Assembly: GCA_023383705.1 (NCBI GenBank)
Contig: JAHDYM010000002.1
Coordinates: forward strand, 38,969 to 84,395
Source of the DNA: Gammaproteobacteria bacterium
GTDB lineage: Bacteria; Pseudomonadota; Gammaproteobacteria; Steroidobacterales; GCA-2729495
Length of the DNA: 45,427 nucleotides
Direction: 5' to 3'
Part shown: positions 34,979 through 43,451 of the stretch, in pieces
How positions within the stretch are numbered: position 1 is the stretch's first letter
Layout: every line of letters starts with the position of its first letter
The notes under the pieces: model-generated
The model's database searches: none
The model's input: only the letters and a program-made list of their open reading frames with translations
Told to the model about the DNA's origin: nothing
Made by a program: the position numbers and the translations under genes

Positions 34979-36226
34979 TTATTCAGGCGCGGTGCGCTCA
35001 GCCATGAAGCGGGTGCGGGCGGCGCTGCAGGCTTCCAGCCGGGCCTGACGTATGGCAGCGCCAAGTGCCTCGCCGGCCAGTCCCTGGTCCGCGACGACCG
35101 AGCTGTCGATGCATCGTGCCGCCTGCCATGCCGCGTGGAGCAGTTCGCGCTGGGGATAGGGAATCCCTTCCAGTCCGGTGCGACCCCGCGCGTCGGCTTC
35201 ACAGGCATCGAGGAACGGCTCCACGTGGTTGGCCTTGCGGAAGGCGTCGAGGCTCTCCAGCAGGGCCAGTATGGTTGCCGGTCTCAGTTCGAGTGCCCGA
35301 TGACAATTGCCGTGATGGCGGGTCACGGCGATGGCGAGGTTGCGGAAGCGGTTGGGGATGGCCAGGCGTTCGCACAGTTGCTGCACGAGTGCCACACCGC
35401 GCTCTTCATGGCCGGGATGCCTCGGCAAGTCGTGTTTCGGGGTGGTGCCCTTGCCGAGGTCATGCACCAGTACGGCGAAGCGCACTTCGGGCGTGTGTCC
35501 GAGCCGGGCTGACTGCGCGAGGGCGAGCAGGATGTGCTTGCCGGTATCTATCTCGGGGTGCCACTTTTCCGGTTGCGGTACACCGAACAGTGCGGCGACT
35601 TCCGGGAATACCACGGCCAGCGCGCCGCAATCGTGCAGGACCTCGAAGTAAATGTCCGGTCGTGGCTCGCCGAGCGCCGATTCGGTTTCCTGCCAGACTC
35701 TTTCCGGCACCAGTGCCGCAACCTCGCCGGCCTCGACCATCTCGCGCATGAGCTGCCGGGTGGCCTCCGCCACGCGAAAGCCCAGCTCATGGAAGCGGGC
35801 TGCAAATCGCGCCACCCGCAATATGCGCACCGGGTCTTCGCGGAATGCATCCGAGACATGGTGCAGCAGCCGCTCGCGCAGGTGGGCCTGGCCGCCGGCC
35901 GGATCGATGAGCGCGCCGGAGTCGTCTTCAGCGATGGCGTTGATGGTGAGATCGCGGCGCCACAGGTCCTCCTCCAGCGTCACCGACGGGTCGGAGCGGA
36001 CATCGAAGCCGTGGTAGCCCGGGCCGGTTTTCAGTTCGGTACGGGCGAGCGCGTACTCCTCGTGGCTTTGCGGATGCAGGTAGACCGGAAAACTGCGGCC
36101 GACGCGCCGGTAACCCTGCGCTTCGAGTTCAGCCGGTGTCGCACCGACGACGACCCAGTCGCGCTCGCGGACCGGCAGGCCCAGCAGCCGGTCGCGTACG
36201 GCACCGCCTACCAGGAAGATCTGCAT
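34979..36226 (-). CDS. cca: CCA-adding tRNA nucleotidyltransferase with HD domain
   Basis: Adds and repairs the 3' CCA of tRNA. 415 residues: the class II nucleotidyltransferase core QIFLVGGAVRDRLLGLPVRE then ERDWVVVGATP with the catalytic Asp pair, LWRRDLTINAIAED, FREDPVRILRVARFAARFHE, and RVWQETESAL; then an HD phosphohydrolase domain with RFAVLVHDLGKGTTP and HPGHEERG. This is the multifunctional proteobacterial form. ATG 36226 gives the conserved start; the longer frame overlaps the NDUFA9-like gene. It follows that gene by 25 bases on the same strand, probably co-transcribed with degQ. Confidence 0.96.
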   Translation of the reverse strand: MQIFLVGGAVRDRLLGLPVRERDWVVVGATPAELEAQGYRRVGRSFPVYLHPQSHEEYALARTELKTGPGYHGFDVRSDPSVTLEEDLWRRDLTINAIAEDDSGALIDPAGGQAHLRERLLHHVSDAFREDPVRILRVARFAARFHELGFRVAEATRQLMREMVEAGEVAALVPERVWQETESALGEPRPDIYFEVLHDCGALAVVFPEVAALFGVPQPEKWHPEIDTGKHILLALAQSARLGHTPEVRFAVLVHDLGKGTTPKHDLPRHPGHEERGVALVQQLCERLAIPNRFRNLAIAVTRHHGNCHRALELRPATILALLESLDAFRKANHVEPFLDACEADARGRTGLEGIPYPQRELLHAAWQAARCIDSSVVADQGLAGEALGAAIRQARLEACSAARTRFMAERTAPE

Positions 36227-36251
36227 GGGCCGGATCCCGCGGCACCGGCCA

Positions 36252-37199
36252 TCAGCGGCCGGCCGTGCGACGACAGGTATCGTAGTGGCTGTGCAGGCCG
36301 GCCCCGGCGAGTGAGCTGGCCAGGTTGGCTGCCAGCGAACGCGGCCTGATGCCGAGGCGTTGCAGTCCATCTTCCTTGCCGACACTGTCGAGCAGCATCG
36401 AGCGATAGTTGTCGGTCGAGAAGGGTTTGCCCGGCACGAAATCCATCCATGCTGCCTGGGCCCGGGACAGCCCCCGCGACATGCCGATGATCCGGCGATC
36501 GAGGCCGAGGGCGTCAGCGATCATCCGGACGATTTCCCGGAGGGTGAAGCTCTCGGTGCCATAGAGTTGCAGTGTCTGGCGGATCGTTTGCGGATCCTGC
36601 AGCGTGCGGGCAATGGCCAGCACCAGGTCATCCACATGCAATGGCGCAAAGCGGGTATCCGGCATGGGCAGCGTGAATACCCAGGGGATCAGCTTGAGGA
36701 GTCCGGCAAAGCGGTTGAGGAAGGCGTCGCCGGGACCGTAGACGACCGAGGGTTGCAGGATCGTCCAGTCCAGCCGCGAGGCGCGCAGCAGGCTTTCCGC
36801 CTCGCCCTTGCTGCGCAGGTAGTGGCTGCTTGCCTGCGGGGCGCCGGCATTCAGTGCGCTGACCTGGACCAGGCGTGACACGCCTGCGCTTTCACAGGCT
36901 GCGATCAGCGTCTGCATCAGCTCCACATGGGCGCGCTGGAAGCCGCGGCCGTCACGGCCCGATTCATTCAGGATGCCGATCAGGTTGATGACCGCATCGC
37001 TGCCGCCAAGCAGGCCGGCGAGCGTGCCGGGGGCGTGCACGTCGGCACGGATTATCCTTGCCGCGGGCAGGATGCGCAGGTGCCGGGCCCGTTCCGGATC
37101 ACGCGTGGGTATGGTGATGCGGTGTCCACGGTTGGCCAGGTGTGCGACGAGCCGTGAACCGACAAAACCCGTTCCGCCAAGTATGCAATAGGAAGCCAT
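36252..37199 (-). CDS. NDUFA9-like extended SDR (NAD(P)-dependent epimerase family)
   Basis: 315-residue Rossmann protein of the atypical extended SDR group related to the mitochondrial complex I subunit NDUFA9. It has YCILGGTGFVGSRLVAHLA, IIRADVHAPGTLAGLLGG, VINLIGILNESGRDGRGFQ, the VQVSALNAGAPQASSHYLRS region, then KGEAESLLR and LQPSVVYGPGDAFLNRFA. The catalytic Tyr-x3-Lys reads YLRSK. The substrate is unknown; in mitochondria the relative is a structural NADPH-binding subunit. It sits 15 bases downstream of degQ and 25 upstream of cca. Confidence 0.88.
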   Translation of the reverse strand: MASYCILGGTGFVGSRLVAHLANRGHRITIPTRDPERARHLRILPAARIIRADVHAPGTLAGLLGGSDAVINLIGILNESGRDGRGFQRAHVELMQTLIAACESAGVSRLVQVSALNAGAPQASSHYLRSKGEAESLLRASRLDWTILQPSVVYGPGDAFLNRFAGLLKLIPWVFTLPMPDTRFAPLHVDDLVLAIARTLQDPQTIRQTLQLYGTESFTLREIVRMIADALGLDRRIIGMSRGLSRAQAAWMDFVPGKPFSTDNYRSMLLDSVGKEDGLQRLGIRPRSLAANLASSLAGAGLHSHYDTCRRTAGR

Positions 37200-37214
37200 A
37201 AATCCCCGGAATGT

Positions 37215-38588
37215 TCAGCGGATCTGCAACAGCAGATTCCGGTCGCCACGACGCACGCTCATGATCAGCAGGCTCTGCTGGCTGGCTGCCTGCTGCAGTT
37301 CACGCACGTTGCGCACGCGCTTGCGGTTCACCGAGACGATGATGTCGTTGGGCCGTATTCCGGCCAGGGCCGCAGGGCTGTTGGGCTCGACGGCTTCGAT
37401 CCTGACGCCGGGGCCGGTGAAGTCCTCGCCCTTGCCTGCATGGTTGCCGAGCTGGGCGCCAGCGAGGCCCGGATGCACATCGCCGCCATCCAGCTGGGCG
37501 CTGCTGCTGACTTCGCTGAGTACGGTGGTGAACTGGCGTCGCTTGCCCTCGCGGATCACATCGACACGCACCGAATCACCGCTGCGCTTGAGGCCGATCG
37601 TGTTGCGCAGGTCGGATGCGCTCTTGATCCGCTGTCCGTCGACCGACACGATCACGTCGCCGACCATGATTCCGGCCGTTTCCGCAGCCGAGCCGTCGAC
37701 GACTTCCTGGACCAGCGCGCCCTCTGCCGTGCCCTCGATGCCGAAGGCCTTGGCACTGTCGGCATTGAAATCCGAGATGCTGACCCCGAGCAGCCCGCGC
37801 TTCACCTCGCCGAACTGCAGGATCTGGTTCATGATCGATTTGGCGATGTTTACCGGGATCGCGAAACCGATGCCGATGTTGCCGCCGCTGTTGCTGAAGA
37901 TCGCCGAGTTGATGCCGATCAGCTCGCCGCGCAGGTTCACGAGTGCGCCGCCGGAATTGCCCGGATTGATCGATGCGTCGGTCTGGATGAAGTCTTCATA
38001 GCCGTCCGGGTTGATGCCGCTGCGCCCGAGTGCGCTGACGATGCCCGAGGTGACGGTGTGTTGCAGTCCGAAAGGATTGCCGATCGCGAGTACAAAATCG
38101 CCAACCTGCACCTGGTCGGAATTGCCGAACTTCATCTGTACCAGGTTCTTCGTATTCTCGACCTGCAGCACGGCGATGTCGGTACCGGCATCGGAGCCGA
38201 TCACCTTGGCCTTCAGGTTGCGGTTGTCGGTCAGGTAGATTTCGATCAACTCCGCGTTCTCGACGACGTGGTGATTGGTCAGGATGTAGCCCTTGGCCGC
38301 ATCGACGATCACGCCGGAACCGGCGCTTTGCACCTCGCGCCGCCGTTGCGGTTGCTGCTGGTCGGGAAAGCCGAAGAAGCGGCGGAAAAACGGGTCCTGC
38401 ATCAACGGGTTCACGGGGGCGTTGACGGTGCCCTTGGTGGCAATGCTGACCACGGCGGGTTCAACCTGCTTGACCAGTGGTGCGAGCGTGGGCATTTCCT
38501 GGTTGCCAACGCGTACCGGCAGTTGTGCGGCAGCCACACCCGGTACAAGGGCCAGCAGGAGCGCGGCCCGACAGAGACGTCCTGTCAT
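37215..38588 (-). CDS. degQ: Periplasmic serine endoprotease, DegQ/Do family
   Basis: 457-residue HtrA-type protease and chaperone for unfolded envelope proteins. Signal peptide MTGRLCRAALLLALVPGVAAA with likely cleavage after AAA. Trypsin-like domain with His in YILTNHHVVENA (about 106), Asp in SDAGTDIAVLQV (about 136) and Ser in SINPGNSGGALVN (about 210). Two PDZ domains follow, around 260-350 (GLLGVSISDFNADSAKAFGI) and 370-457 (ending SVRRGDRNLLLQIR). I chose ATG 38588 because the signal peptide begins there; the upstream frame has no export features. Whether it is DegP or DegQ is not certain; the short LA-loop region with QQQPQRR favours DegQ. Downstream genes follow closely. Confidence 0.93.
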   Translation of the reverse strand: MTGRLCRAALLLALVPGVAAAQLPVRVGNQEMPTLAPLVKQVEPAVVSIATKGTVNAPVNPLMQDPFFRRFFGFPDQQQPQRRREVQSAGSGVIVDAAKGYILTNHHVVENAELIEIYLTDNRNLKAKVIGSDAGTDIAVLQVENTKNLVQMKFGNSDQVQVGDFVLAIGNPFGLQHTVTSGIVSALGRSGINPDGYEDFIQTDASINPGNSGGALVNLRGELIGINSAIFSNSGGNIGIGFAIPVNIAKSIMNQILQFGEVKRGLLGVSISDFNADSAKAFGIEGTAEGALVQEVVDGSAAETAGIMVGDVIVSVDGQRIKSASDLRNTIGLKRSGDSVRVDVIREGKRRQFTTVLSEVSSSAQLDGGDVHPGLAGAQLGNHAGKGEDFTGPGVRIEAVEPNSPAALAGIRPNDIIVSVNRKRVRNVRELQQAASQQSLLIMSVRRGDRNLLLQIR

Positions 38589-38761
38589 GGTTAGTAGACC
38601 TTCGGCAGATGGTTGAAGACCCCGAATCATAGCGTTTTTCCCTGGCCGCCGAGCCTCCGGCAAAGTTTGTCCGCCAGTCATTGTTGGCATAATCCACCTC
38701 CCAATATGTAGTGTGCGAGGGCGGCCGGCGAGCGGTCGAAAAAGATTAATCCGGGGGCCTG

Positions 38762-38807
38762 AAATAACTGGGCAAGATTTATGCAAGTTATTGTTAGTAA
38801 ATAACTT
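38762..38807. promoter_or_regulatory. AT-rich palindromic cluster (AAATAACT / AAGTTATT)
   Basis: AAATAACT occurs at 38762-38769 and again at 38799-38806, with AAGTTATT (38785-38792) between them; the latter and AATAACTT (38800-38807) form a perfect 8-base inverted repeat with loop GTTAGTA. The surrounding stretch is strikingly AT-rich for this genome. It is a candidate operator or UP-like element 30-75 bases upstream of the nrdJa -35 box. No known regulator is recognised. Confidence 0.45.
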
Positions 38808-38836
38808 TCTCCTCTATTTTCTGATGAAAACATTGC

Positions 38837-38865
38837 TTGACAGCCTCGCGGTCGGCTCCTAATGT
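38837..38865 (+). promoter_or_regulatory. Sigma-70 promoter of nrdJa
   Basis: Perfect -35 TTGACA (38837-38842), 17-base spacer, weak -10 TAATGT (38860-38865). Implied start near 38872, just before or inside the NrdR palindrome. Confidence 0.6.
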
Positions 38866-38875
38866 ACGGCTTGTG

Positions 38876-38897
38876 TCGCCACAACATCTTGTGGCGA
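38876..38897. promoter_or_regulatory. NrdR box
   Basis: Perfect inverted repeat TCGCCACAA-CATC-TTGTGGCGA. Its core CCACAACATCTTGTGG (38879-38894) fits the NrdR consensus acaCwAtATaTwGtgt at nearly all conserved positions (CAC at 3-4 with A, the central AT, and T-TGTG). It overlaps or follows the predicted transcription start, a position suited to repression. NrdR normally uses two boxes about three helical turns apart; I find only this one. Confidence 0.75.
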
Positions 38898-39030
38898 CGA
38901 TTCCAGCGATAATTTGCGGTTCGGGCGGTTGGTGCATCTGCTGGCGAAGGGGTGTCGCCGCAGTCGGATCCATTCCGGGTAGCAGGCTCCGGGCGCAGAT
39001 TACAGGGCAGTTTTGGGGGATATCAGGGCT

Positions 39031-41178
39031 ATGAAGCCGGCAGTACAAATGGAAAACGTCAGGGCAGGCACCGTTGCTTTCCAGGAAGCATCGATCGATA
39101 TCTGGGACAAGAAGTACCGGCTGAAGTCGAAGACCGGTGCGGTCATCGATGAGACCATGGACGACACCTACAAGCGTGTTGCCCGTGCGCTGGCCGACGT
39201 CGAGCCCGAGGGCGACCGCGACCGGTGGTGCGAGCAGTTTCTCTGGGCGTTGCGGCGCGGGGCGATCCCCGCCGGCCGGATCATGTCGAATGCCGGCGCG
39301 CGCGAGCACAAGCCGGCCACCTCGACCATCAACTGCACGGTATCCGGCACCATCGGCGACTCGATGCAGGACATCCTGACCAAGGTCCACGAAGCCGGGC
39401 TCACGCTCAAGGCCGGTTGCGGGATCGGTTACGAGTTTTCGACCCTGCGGCCGAAGGGGGCCTACGTGTCGGGCGCCGGTGCGCACACCTCCGGGCCGAT
39501 GTCCTTCATGGATATCTACGACAAGATGTGCTTCACCGTTTCATCCGCCGGTGGCCGGCGTGGCGCGCAGATGGGCACCTTCGATGTCGGTCATCCCGAT
39601 GTGCTGGACTTCATCCGTGCCAAGCGCGAGGACGGTCGCCTGCGCCAGTTCAACCTCTCGCTGCTGGTAACCGACGAGTTCATGCAGGCCGTCAAGCACG
39701 ACCGTGAATGGCTGCTGGCTTTTCCGCTCGATCATCGGCAGCTCGAGCAGCTTGGTCTCGACCTCGACGATCCGGCGCAGGTGCTGTGGCGTGAATGGCC
39801 GGTAACCGCAGGTTACGTGACCAATGACAGCGGCCAGGTCGCCTGCCGCATCTACAAGAAGATCCCGGCACGGCGGCTGTGGGACATGATCATGGCTTCC
39901 ACCTACGATTTTGCCGAGCCGGGCTTCGTGCTGGTCGACCGTGTCAACGAGATGAACAACAACTGGTTCGACGAGAATGTCCGGGCCACGAATCCCTGCG
40001 GCGAACAACCGCTGCCGCCTTACGGGTCATGCCTGCTGGGGTCGGTCAACCTCACCAAGTTCGTGGTGGACCCCTTTGCCGAGAATGCCCGTTTTGACTG
40101 GGACGAATTCCGGCGGGTGGTGAAGGTGTTCTCGCGGATGCTCGACAACGTAGTCGAGATCAACGGCTTGCCGTTGCCGCGACAGCGCGAGGAGATCCTG
40201 CGCAAGCGCCGTCATGGCATGGGCTTTCTCGGGCTCGGGTCGACGCTGACCATGCTGCGCATGCGCTATGGCTCGAAGGAGTCGGTGAAATTCACCGATG
40301 ACGTCGCCCGCGAAATGGCGCTGGCTGGCTGGGAGACGGCACTGGACCTGGCCCGGGAGAAAGGCCCGGCGCCAATGCTGCTCGAGGATTTCGAGGTGAC
40401 CGCGCAGATGCTGCGCAAGCGGCCGGAGATGGCGCGCGATGGCTGGAAAGTCGGTGACCGGGTTCCCGGCCGTATCCTGCATGCGCGCTACAGTCGCTAC
40501 ATGCAGCGCATCGCCGAGGTGGCCCCCGAGCTGGTCAAGGACCTCGAGCAGGTCGGTGCGCGCTTCACCCACCACAGTTCGATTGCGCCGACCGGGACGA
40601 TTTCACTGTCCTTCGCCAACAATGCCAGCAATGGCATCGAGCCGAGCTTTGCCCATCACTATTTCCGCAACGTGATCCGCGAAGGCAAGAAGTCGAAGGA
40701 AAAGGTCGATGTGCTGTCCTTCGAACTGCTGGCCTACCGGCAGTTCGTCAATGCGGCAGCAACGCCTGGCAGCACCCGGCCGGAAGAACAGCTGCCGGAC
40801 TATTTCATTACCGCCGACGACATCAGCCCGCGGGAACATGTGGACATCCAGGCCGCCGCACAGCGCTGGGTGGATTCCTCGATTTCGAAGACTGCCAACG
40901 TACCGACCGACTTCGATTACGAGCAGTTCAAGGACATCTACATGTATGCCTATGAAAAGGGCCTGAAAGGTTGCACGACCTTCCGCTTCAACCCGGAAGC
41001 TTTCCAGGGCGTGCTGGTGAAGGGCAAGGACCTGCAGAACACGAAGTACACCTTCGTGCTTGAAGACGGATCCGAACTCACGCTCCGGGGTGACGAAGAG
41101 ATCGAGTACGACGGCGAGACCCACACGGCCGCCAATCTCTTTGATGCCCTCAAGGAAGGGTATTACGGCAAGTTTTGA
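39031..41178 (+). CDS. nrdJ: B12-dependent (class II) ribonucleotide reductase, catalytic part NrdJa
   Basis: Reduces ribonucleotides to deoxyribonucleotides with adenosylcobalamin, independent of oxygen. 715 residues. The N-terminal part has IPAGRIMSNAGAREHKPATS and INCTVSGTIGDSM; the barrel shows LTLKAGCGIGYEFSTLRPKG and SSAGGRRGAQMGTFDVGHPD; the thiyl-radical site is in ATNPCGEQPLPPYGSCLLGS; and SIAPTGTISLSFANNASNGI follows. It lacks the C-terminal Cys-rich tail, which is supplied by the next gene. This is the split arrangement described in Pseudomonas aeruginosa (NrdJa/NrdJb). ATG 39031 follows CAGGG; TTG at 39013 is an alternative. Confidence 0.93.
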   Translation: MKPAVQMENVRAGTVAFQEASIDIWDKKYRLKSKTGAVIDETMDDTYKRVARALADVEPEGDRDRWCEQFLWALRRGAIPAGRIMSNAGAREHKPATSTINCTVSGTIGDSMQDILTKVHEAGLTLKAGCGIGYEFSTLRPKGAYVSGAGAHTSGPMSFMDIYDKMCFTVSSAGGRRGAQMGTFDVGHPDVLDFIRAKREDGRLRQFNLSLLVTDEFMQAVKHDREWLLAFPLDHRQLEQLGLDLDDPAQVLWREWPVTAGYVTNDSGQVACRIYKKIPARRLWDMIMASTYDFAEPGFVLVDRVNEMNNNWFDENVRATNPCGEQPLPPYGSCLLGSVNLTKFVVDPFAENARFDWDEFRRVVKVFSRMLDNVVEINGLPLPRQREEILRKRRHGMGFLGLGSTLTMLRMRYGSKESVKFTDDVAREMALAGWETALDLAREKGPAPMLLEDFEVTAQMLRKRPEMARDGWKVGDRVPGRILHARYSRYMQRIAEVAPELVKDLEQVGARFTHHSSIAPTGTISLSFANNASNGIEPSFAHHYFRNVIREGKKSKEKVDVLSFELLAYRQFVNAAATPGSTRPEEQLPDYFITADDISPREHVDIQAAAQRWVDSSISKTANVPTDFDYEQFKDIYMYAYEKGLKGCTTFRFNPEAFQGVLVKGKDLQNTKYTFVLEDGSELTLRGDEEIEYDGETHTAANLFDALKEGYYGKF

Positions 41179-41206
41179 CGCAGGGCACGGCCCGCGGGAG
41201 ACAGAC

Positions 41207-41932
41207 GTGGCGAAGATCAGGATTGACAAGAAGATCGTTGGCTACCGGGTAGACAGCGGTGATGACAAGCCGGCTGAAAAGGCCGCCGACAGGAAGTCCG
41301 AGCGGTCGGCCGCAAAGCGCCTGCCGGTCGAAGGCAATGTCGTGCGCATGCACGAGAAGCTCGAGCGGCCGGAGATGCTGCAGGGTTCCACCTACAAGGT
41401 GAAGACCCCGGTTTCGGATCATGCGATGTACGTGACCATCAATGACCTGATACTCAATCCCGGGACCGAGCATGAACAGCGCCGTCCCTTCGAGATATTC
41501 ATCAACTCGAAGAACCTCGATCACTACCAGTGGATCGTCGCGCTGACCCGGCTGATGTCGGCGGTGTTCCGCAAGGGTGGCGACGTCACCTTCATGGTGG
41601 ATGAGCTCAAGGCGGTCTTCGATCCCCGGGGTGGCTATTGGCAGCCGGGTGGCAAGTTCATGCCATCGATCATCGCCGAACTCGGTCACATCATCGAGAA
41701 GCATCTGCGTTTCATCGGCCTGCTGCCCGCGGATTCGCTCGACGAGCACAAGCGCAAGCTCGTCGAGGAGAAGCGCCGGGAATACGAGGAACAGCATCGC
41801 CAGCAGGACGCTTTCGCGCGCAGCGAATATCCGGCCGGGGCGCAGATCTGCATTGTCTGCAGCACGGTAGCCGTGGTTTACATGGACGGCTGCATGACCT
41901 GCCTTGCCTGCGGCGATTCGAAATGCGGCTGA
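41207..41932 (+). CDS. Class II ribonucleotide reductase tail protein NrdJb
   Basis: 241 residues, the C-terminal partner of the split enzyme. It begins VAKIRIDKKIVGYRV, has a linker rich in charged residues, then the conserved PVSDHAMYVTINDLILNPG and RRPFEIFINSKNLDHYQWI, and ends with ICIVCSTVAVVYMDGCMTC-type cysteines (five Cys in the last 28 residues), the swinging pair that re-reduces the active site with thioredoxin. GTG at 41207 follows GGGAG; the gap to nrdJa is 28 bases and no promoter is visible, so one transcript is likely. The upstream extension of the frame is antisense-free but lies within nrdJa and is not used. Confidence 0.88.
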   Translation: MAKIRIDKKIVGYRVDSGDDKPAEKAADRKSERSAAKRLPVEGNVVRMHEKLERPEMLQGSTYKVKTPVSDHAMYVTINDLILNPGTEHEQRRPFEIFINSKNLDHYQWIVALTRLMSAVFRKGGDVTFMVDELKAVFDPRGGYWQPGGKFMPSIIAELGHIIEKHLRFIGLLPADSLDEHKRKLVEEKRREYEEQHRQQDAFARSEYPAGAQICIVCSTVAVVYMDGCMTCLACGDSKCG

Positions 41933-41982
41933 AGCCGGCGTGCTAACATCCGTGCGGTCGCAGCCGCGTTGCTCTCCAACGG

Positions 41983-43416
41983 ATGACCTTCAGCATTCCT
42001 GATTTCAGCCGCGTCACCGTCCTGGTGGTCGGTGATGTCATGCTCGATGACTACTGGTTCGGGCCGACCTCGCGGATATCGCCCGAGGCGCCGGTACCGG
42101 TGGTCCGGGTTACCCGTTCCCAGTCCCGTGCCGGTGGTGCGGCAAACGTGGCGATCAACCTGGCCAGCCTCGGCGTACGTACCACCCTGACCGGCATCGT
42201 GGGTCGCGATGCCAACGGCAGCACCCTTGCACGGCTGTTGCGCGAGAACGGCGTTACAGCCGATCTCATCCAGTCGGCCCGCCAGCCGACGATCACCAAG
42301 CTGCGGGTGCTGAGCCGCAACCAGCAGTTGATCCGTCTCGATACCGAAGATACCTACCCCCTGAGCGATGTCAGCGGCTTGCCCGGCATGCTGGAGCGGC
42401 ATCTGCCAAAGGCCAGCGTCTGCCTCTTCTCCGATTACGCCAAGGGTACCCTGGCCGAGATCCAGCGGCTCATCGGCATCTGCCGGCAACGCGGCGTTGC
42501 CGTGCTCGTCGATCCCAAGGGCAGCGATTTTGCCCGTTATCGTGGTGCGAGCCTGCTCACGCCTAACCTGAGCGAGTTCGAGGAAGTGGTCGGCCCCACC
42601 AGTGGCGATGACGACATGGTCGAGCGCGCCCGCGCGCTGCGCGAGGCCCTCGATATCGATGCGTTGCTGATCACACTCGGCGAACGGGGCATGGCCGTGA
42701 TTACCGCTGGCGAGGAGGCGGTGTTCCTGCCGGCTCGCGCCCGCCAGGTCTTCGATGTGACCGGTGCCGGCGATACGGTCATCGCGACGCTGGCCGCTGG
42801 CCTCGGTGCCGGCCAGACCCTCTACGAGGCGGCGGAGCTTGCCAACCTGGCCGCAGGGCTCGTGGTCGGCAAGATCGGCGTGGCTGCGGTTACGCCTTCG
42901 GAACTGAGACTGGCCCTGCATGAGCATGGGCAGGGTGGTCGCGGTCTGCTCAGCCGCGGCGAGGTCCGGCAGATCGCCGCCGAGGTGCGCTCCCGCGGCG
43001 AGCGCCTGGTGATGACCAACGGCTGCTTCGATATCCTGCATGCCGGCCACGTCGCCTACCTCGAGGAAGCCAAACGCCGCGGCGACCGCCTGCTCGTGGC
43101 GGTGAATGACGATGACTCGGTAGCGAGGCTCAAGGGCCCCGGCCGCCCGATCAATTCCCTGGCCGATCGCATGGCCGTGCTGGCCGGACTCGCTGCGGTC
43201 GACTGGGTGGTGCCTTTCAGCGAGGACACTCCCGAGGCGCTGATCGCGGAGGTACTGCCGGATGTACTGGTGAAGGGCGGCGACTACCGGCCGGAGACCA
43301 TCGCCGGTGCCAGCACGGTGCTGGCGCGCGGCGGGACGGTGGAGGTACTCAGCTTCCATCCGGGCCGTTCCACCACCACCATCGTCGAAGCCCTCAACCG
43401 GCTCGCAAAGCAATAG
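41983..43416 (+). CDS. hldE: Bifunctional heptose-7-phosphate kinase/heptose-1-phosphate adenylyltransferase
   Basis: Two steps of ADP-heptose synthesis for the LPS inner core. 477 residues: N-terminal ribokinase-type kinase (about 1-320) with VVGDVMLDDYWFGPTSRISP, AGGAANVAINLASLG, and the catalytic FDVTGAGDTVIATLAAG; C-terminal nucleotidyltransferase (about 340-477) with MTNGCFDILHAGHVAYLEEA, LLVAVNDDDSVARLKGPGRP and VLVKGGDYRPETIAGA. Domain order and length match the fused enterobacterial HldE. It is followed after 35 bases by waaA. Confidence 0.95.
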   Translation: MTFSIPDFSRVTVLVVGDVMLDDYWFGPTSRISPEAPVPVVRVTRSQSRAGGAANVAINLASLGVRTTLTGIVGRDANGSTLARLLRENGVTADLIQSARQPTITKLRVLSRNQQLIRLDTEDTYPLSDVSGLPGMLERHLPKASVCLFSDYAKGTLAEIQRLIGICRQRGVAVLVDPKGSDFARYRGASLLTPNLSEFEEVVGPTSGDDDMVERARALREALDIDALLITLGERGMAVITAGEEAVFLPARARQVFDVTGAGDTVIATLAAGLGAGQTLYEAAELANLAAGLVVGKIGVAAVTPSELRLALHEHGQGGRGLLSRGEVRQIAAEVRSRGERLVMTNGCFDILHAGHVAYLEEAKRRGDRLLVAVNDDDSVARLKGPGRPINSLADRMAVLAGLAAVDWVVPFSEDTPEALIAEVLPDVLVKGGDYRPETIAGASTVLARGGTVEVLSFHPGRSTTTIVEALNRLAKQ

Positions 43417-43451
43417 CCTTCACCATACGGCAGCCCGGAAGCAGCTTGTAG

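Larger units (their letters stand above)
38589..39030. other. Divergent regulatory region between degQ and nrdJa
   Basis: 442 bases without a gene. It holds an AT-rich palindrome (38762-38807), a sigma-70-like promoter (38837-38865) and an NrdR-box palindrome (38876-38897), followed by a leader of about 158 bases with a small hairpin GGCGA/TCGCC at 38943-38959. I looked for a cobalamin riboswitch, expected for a B12-dependent enzyme, and saw no B12 box. On the minus strand TATGAT near 38623-38628 could be a degQ -10, but no -35 matches. Confidence 0.6.

Noticed and set aside
38872-39030. Cobalamin riboswitch in the nrdJ leader
   Set aside because: No B12 box or the expected multi-helix core found; only one short hairpin is visible.
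41878-43413. 511-codon open frame antisense to hldE
   Set aside because: Same composition effect; hldE motifs are complete on the plus strand.
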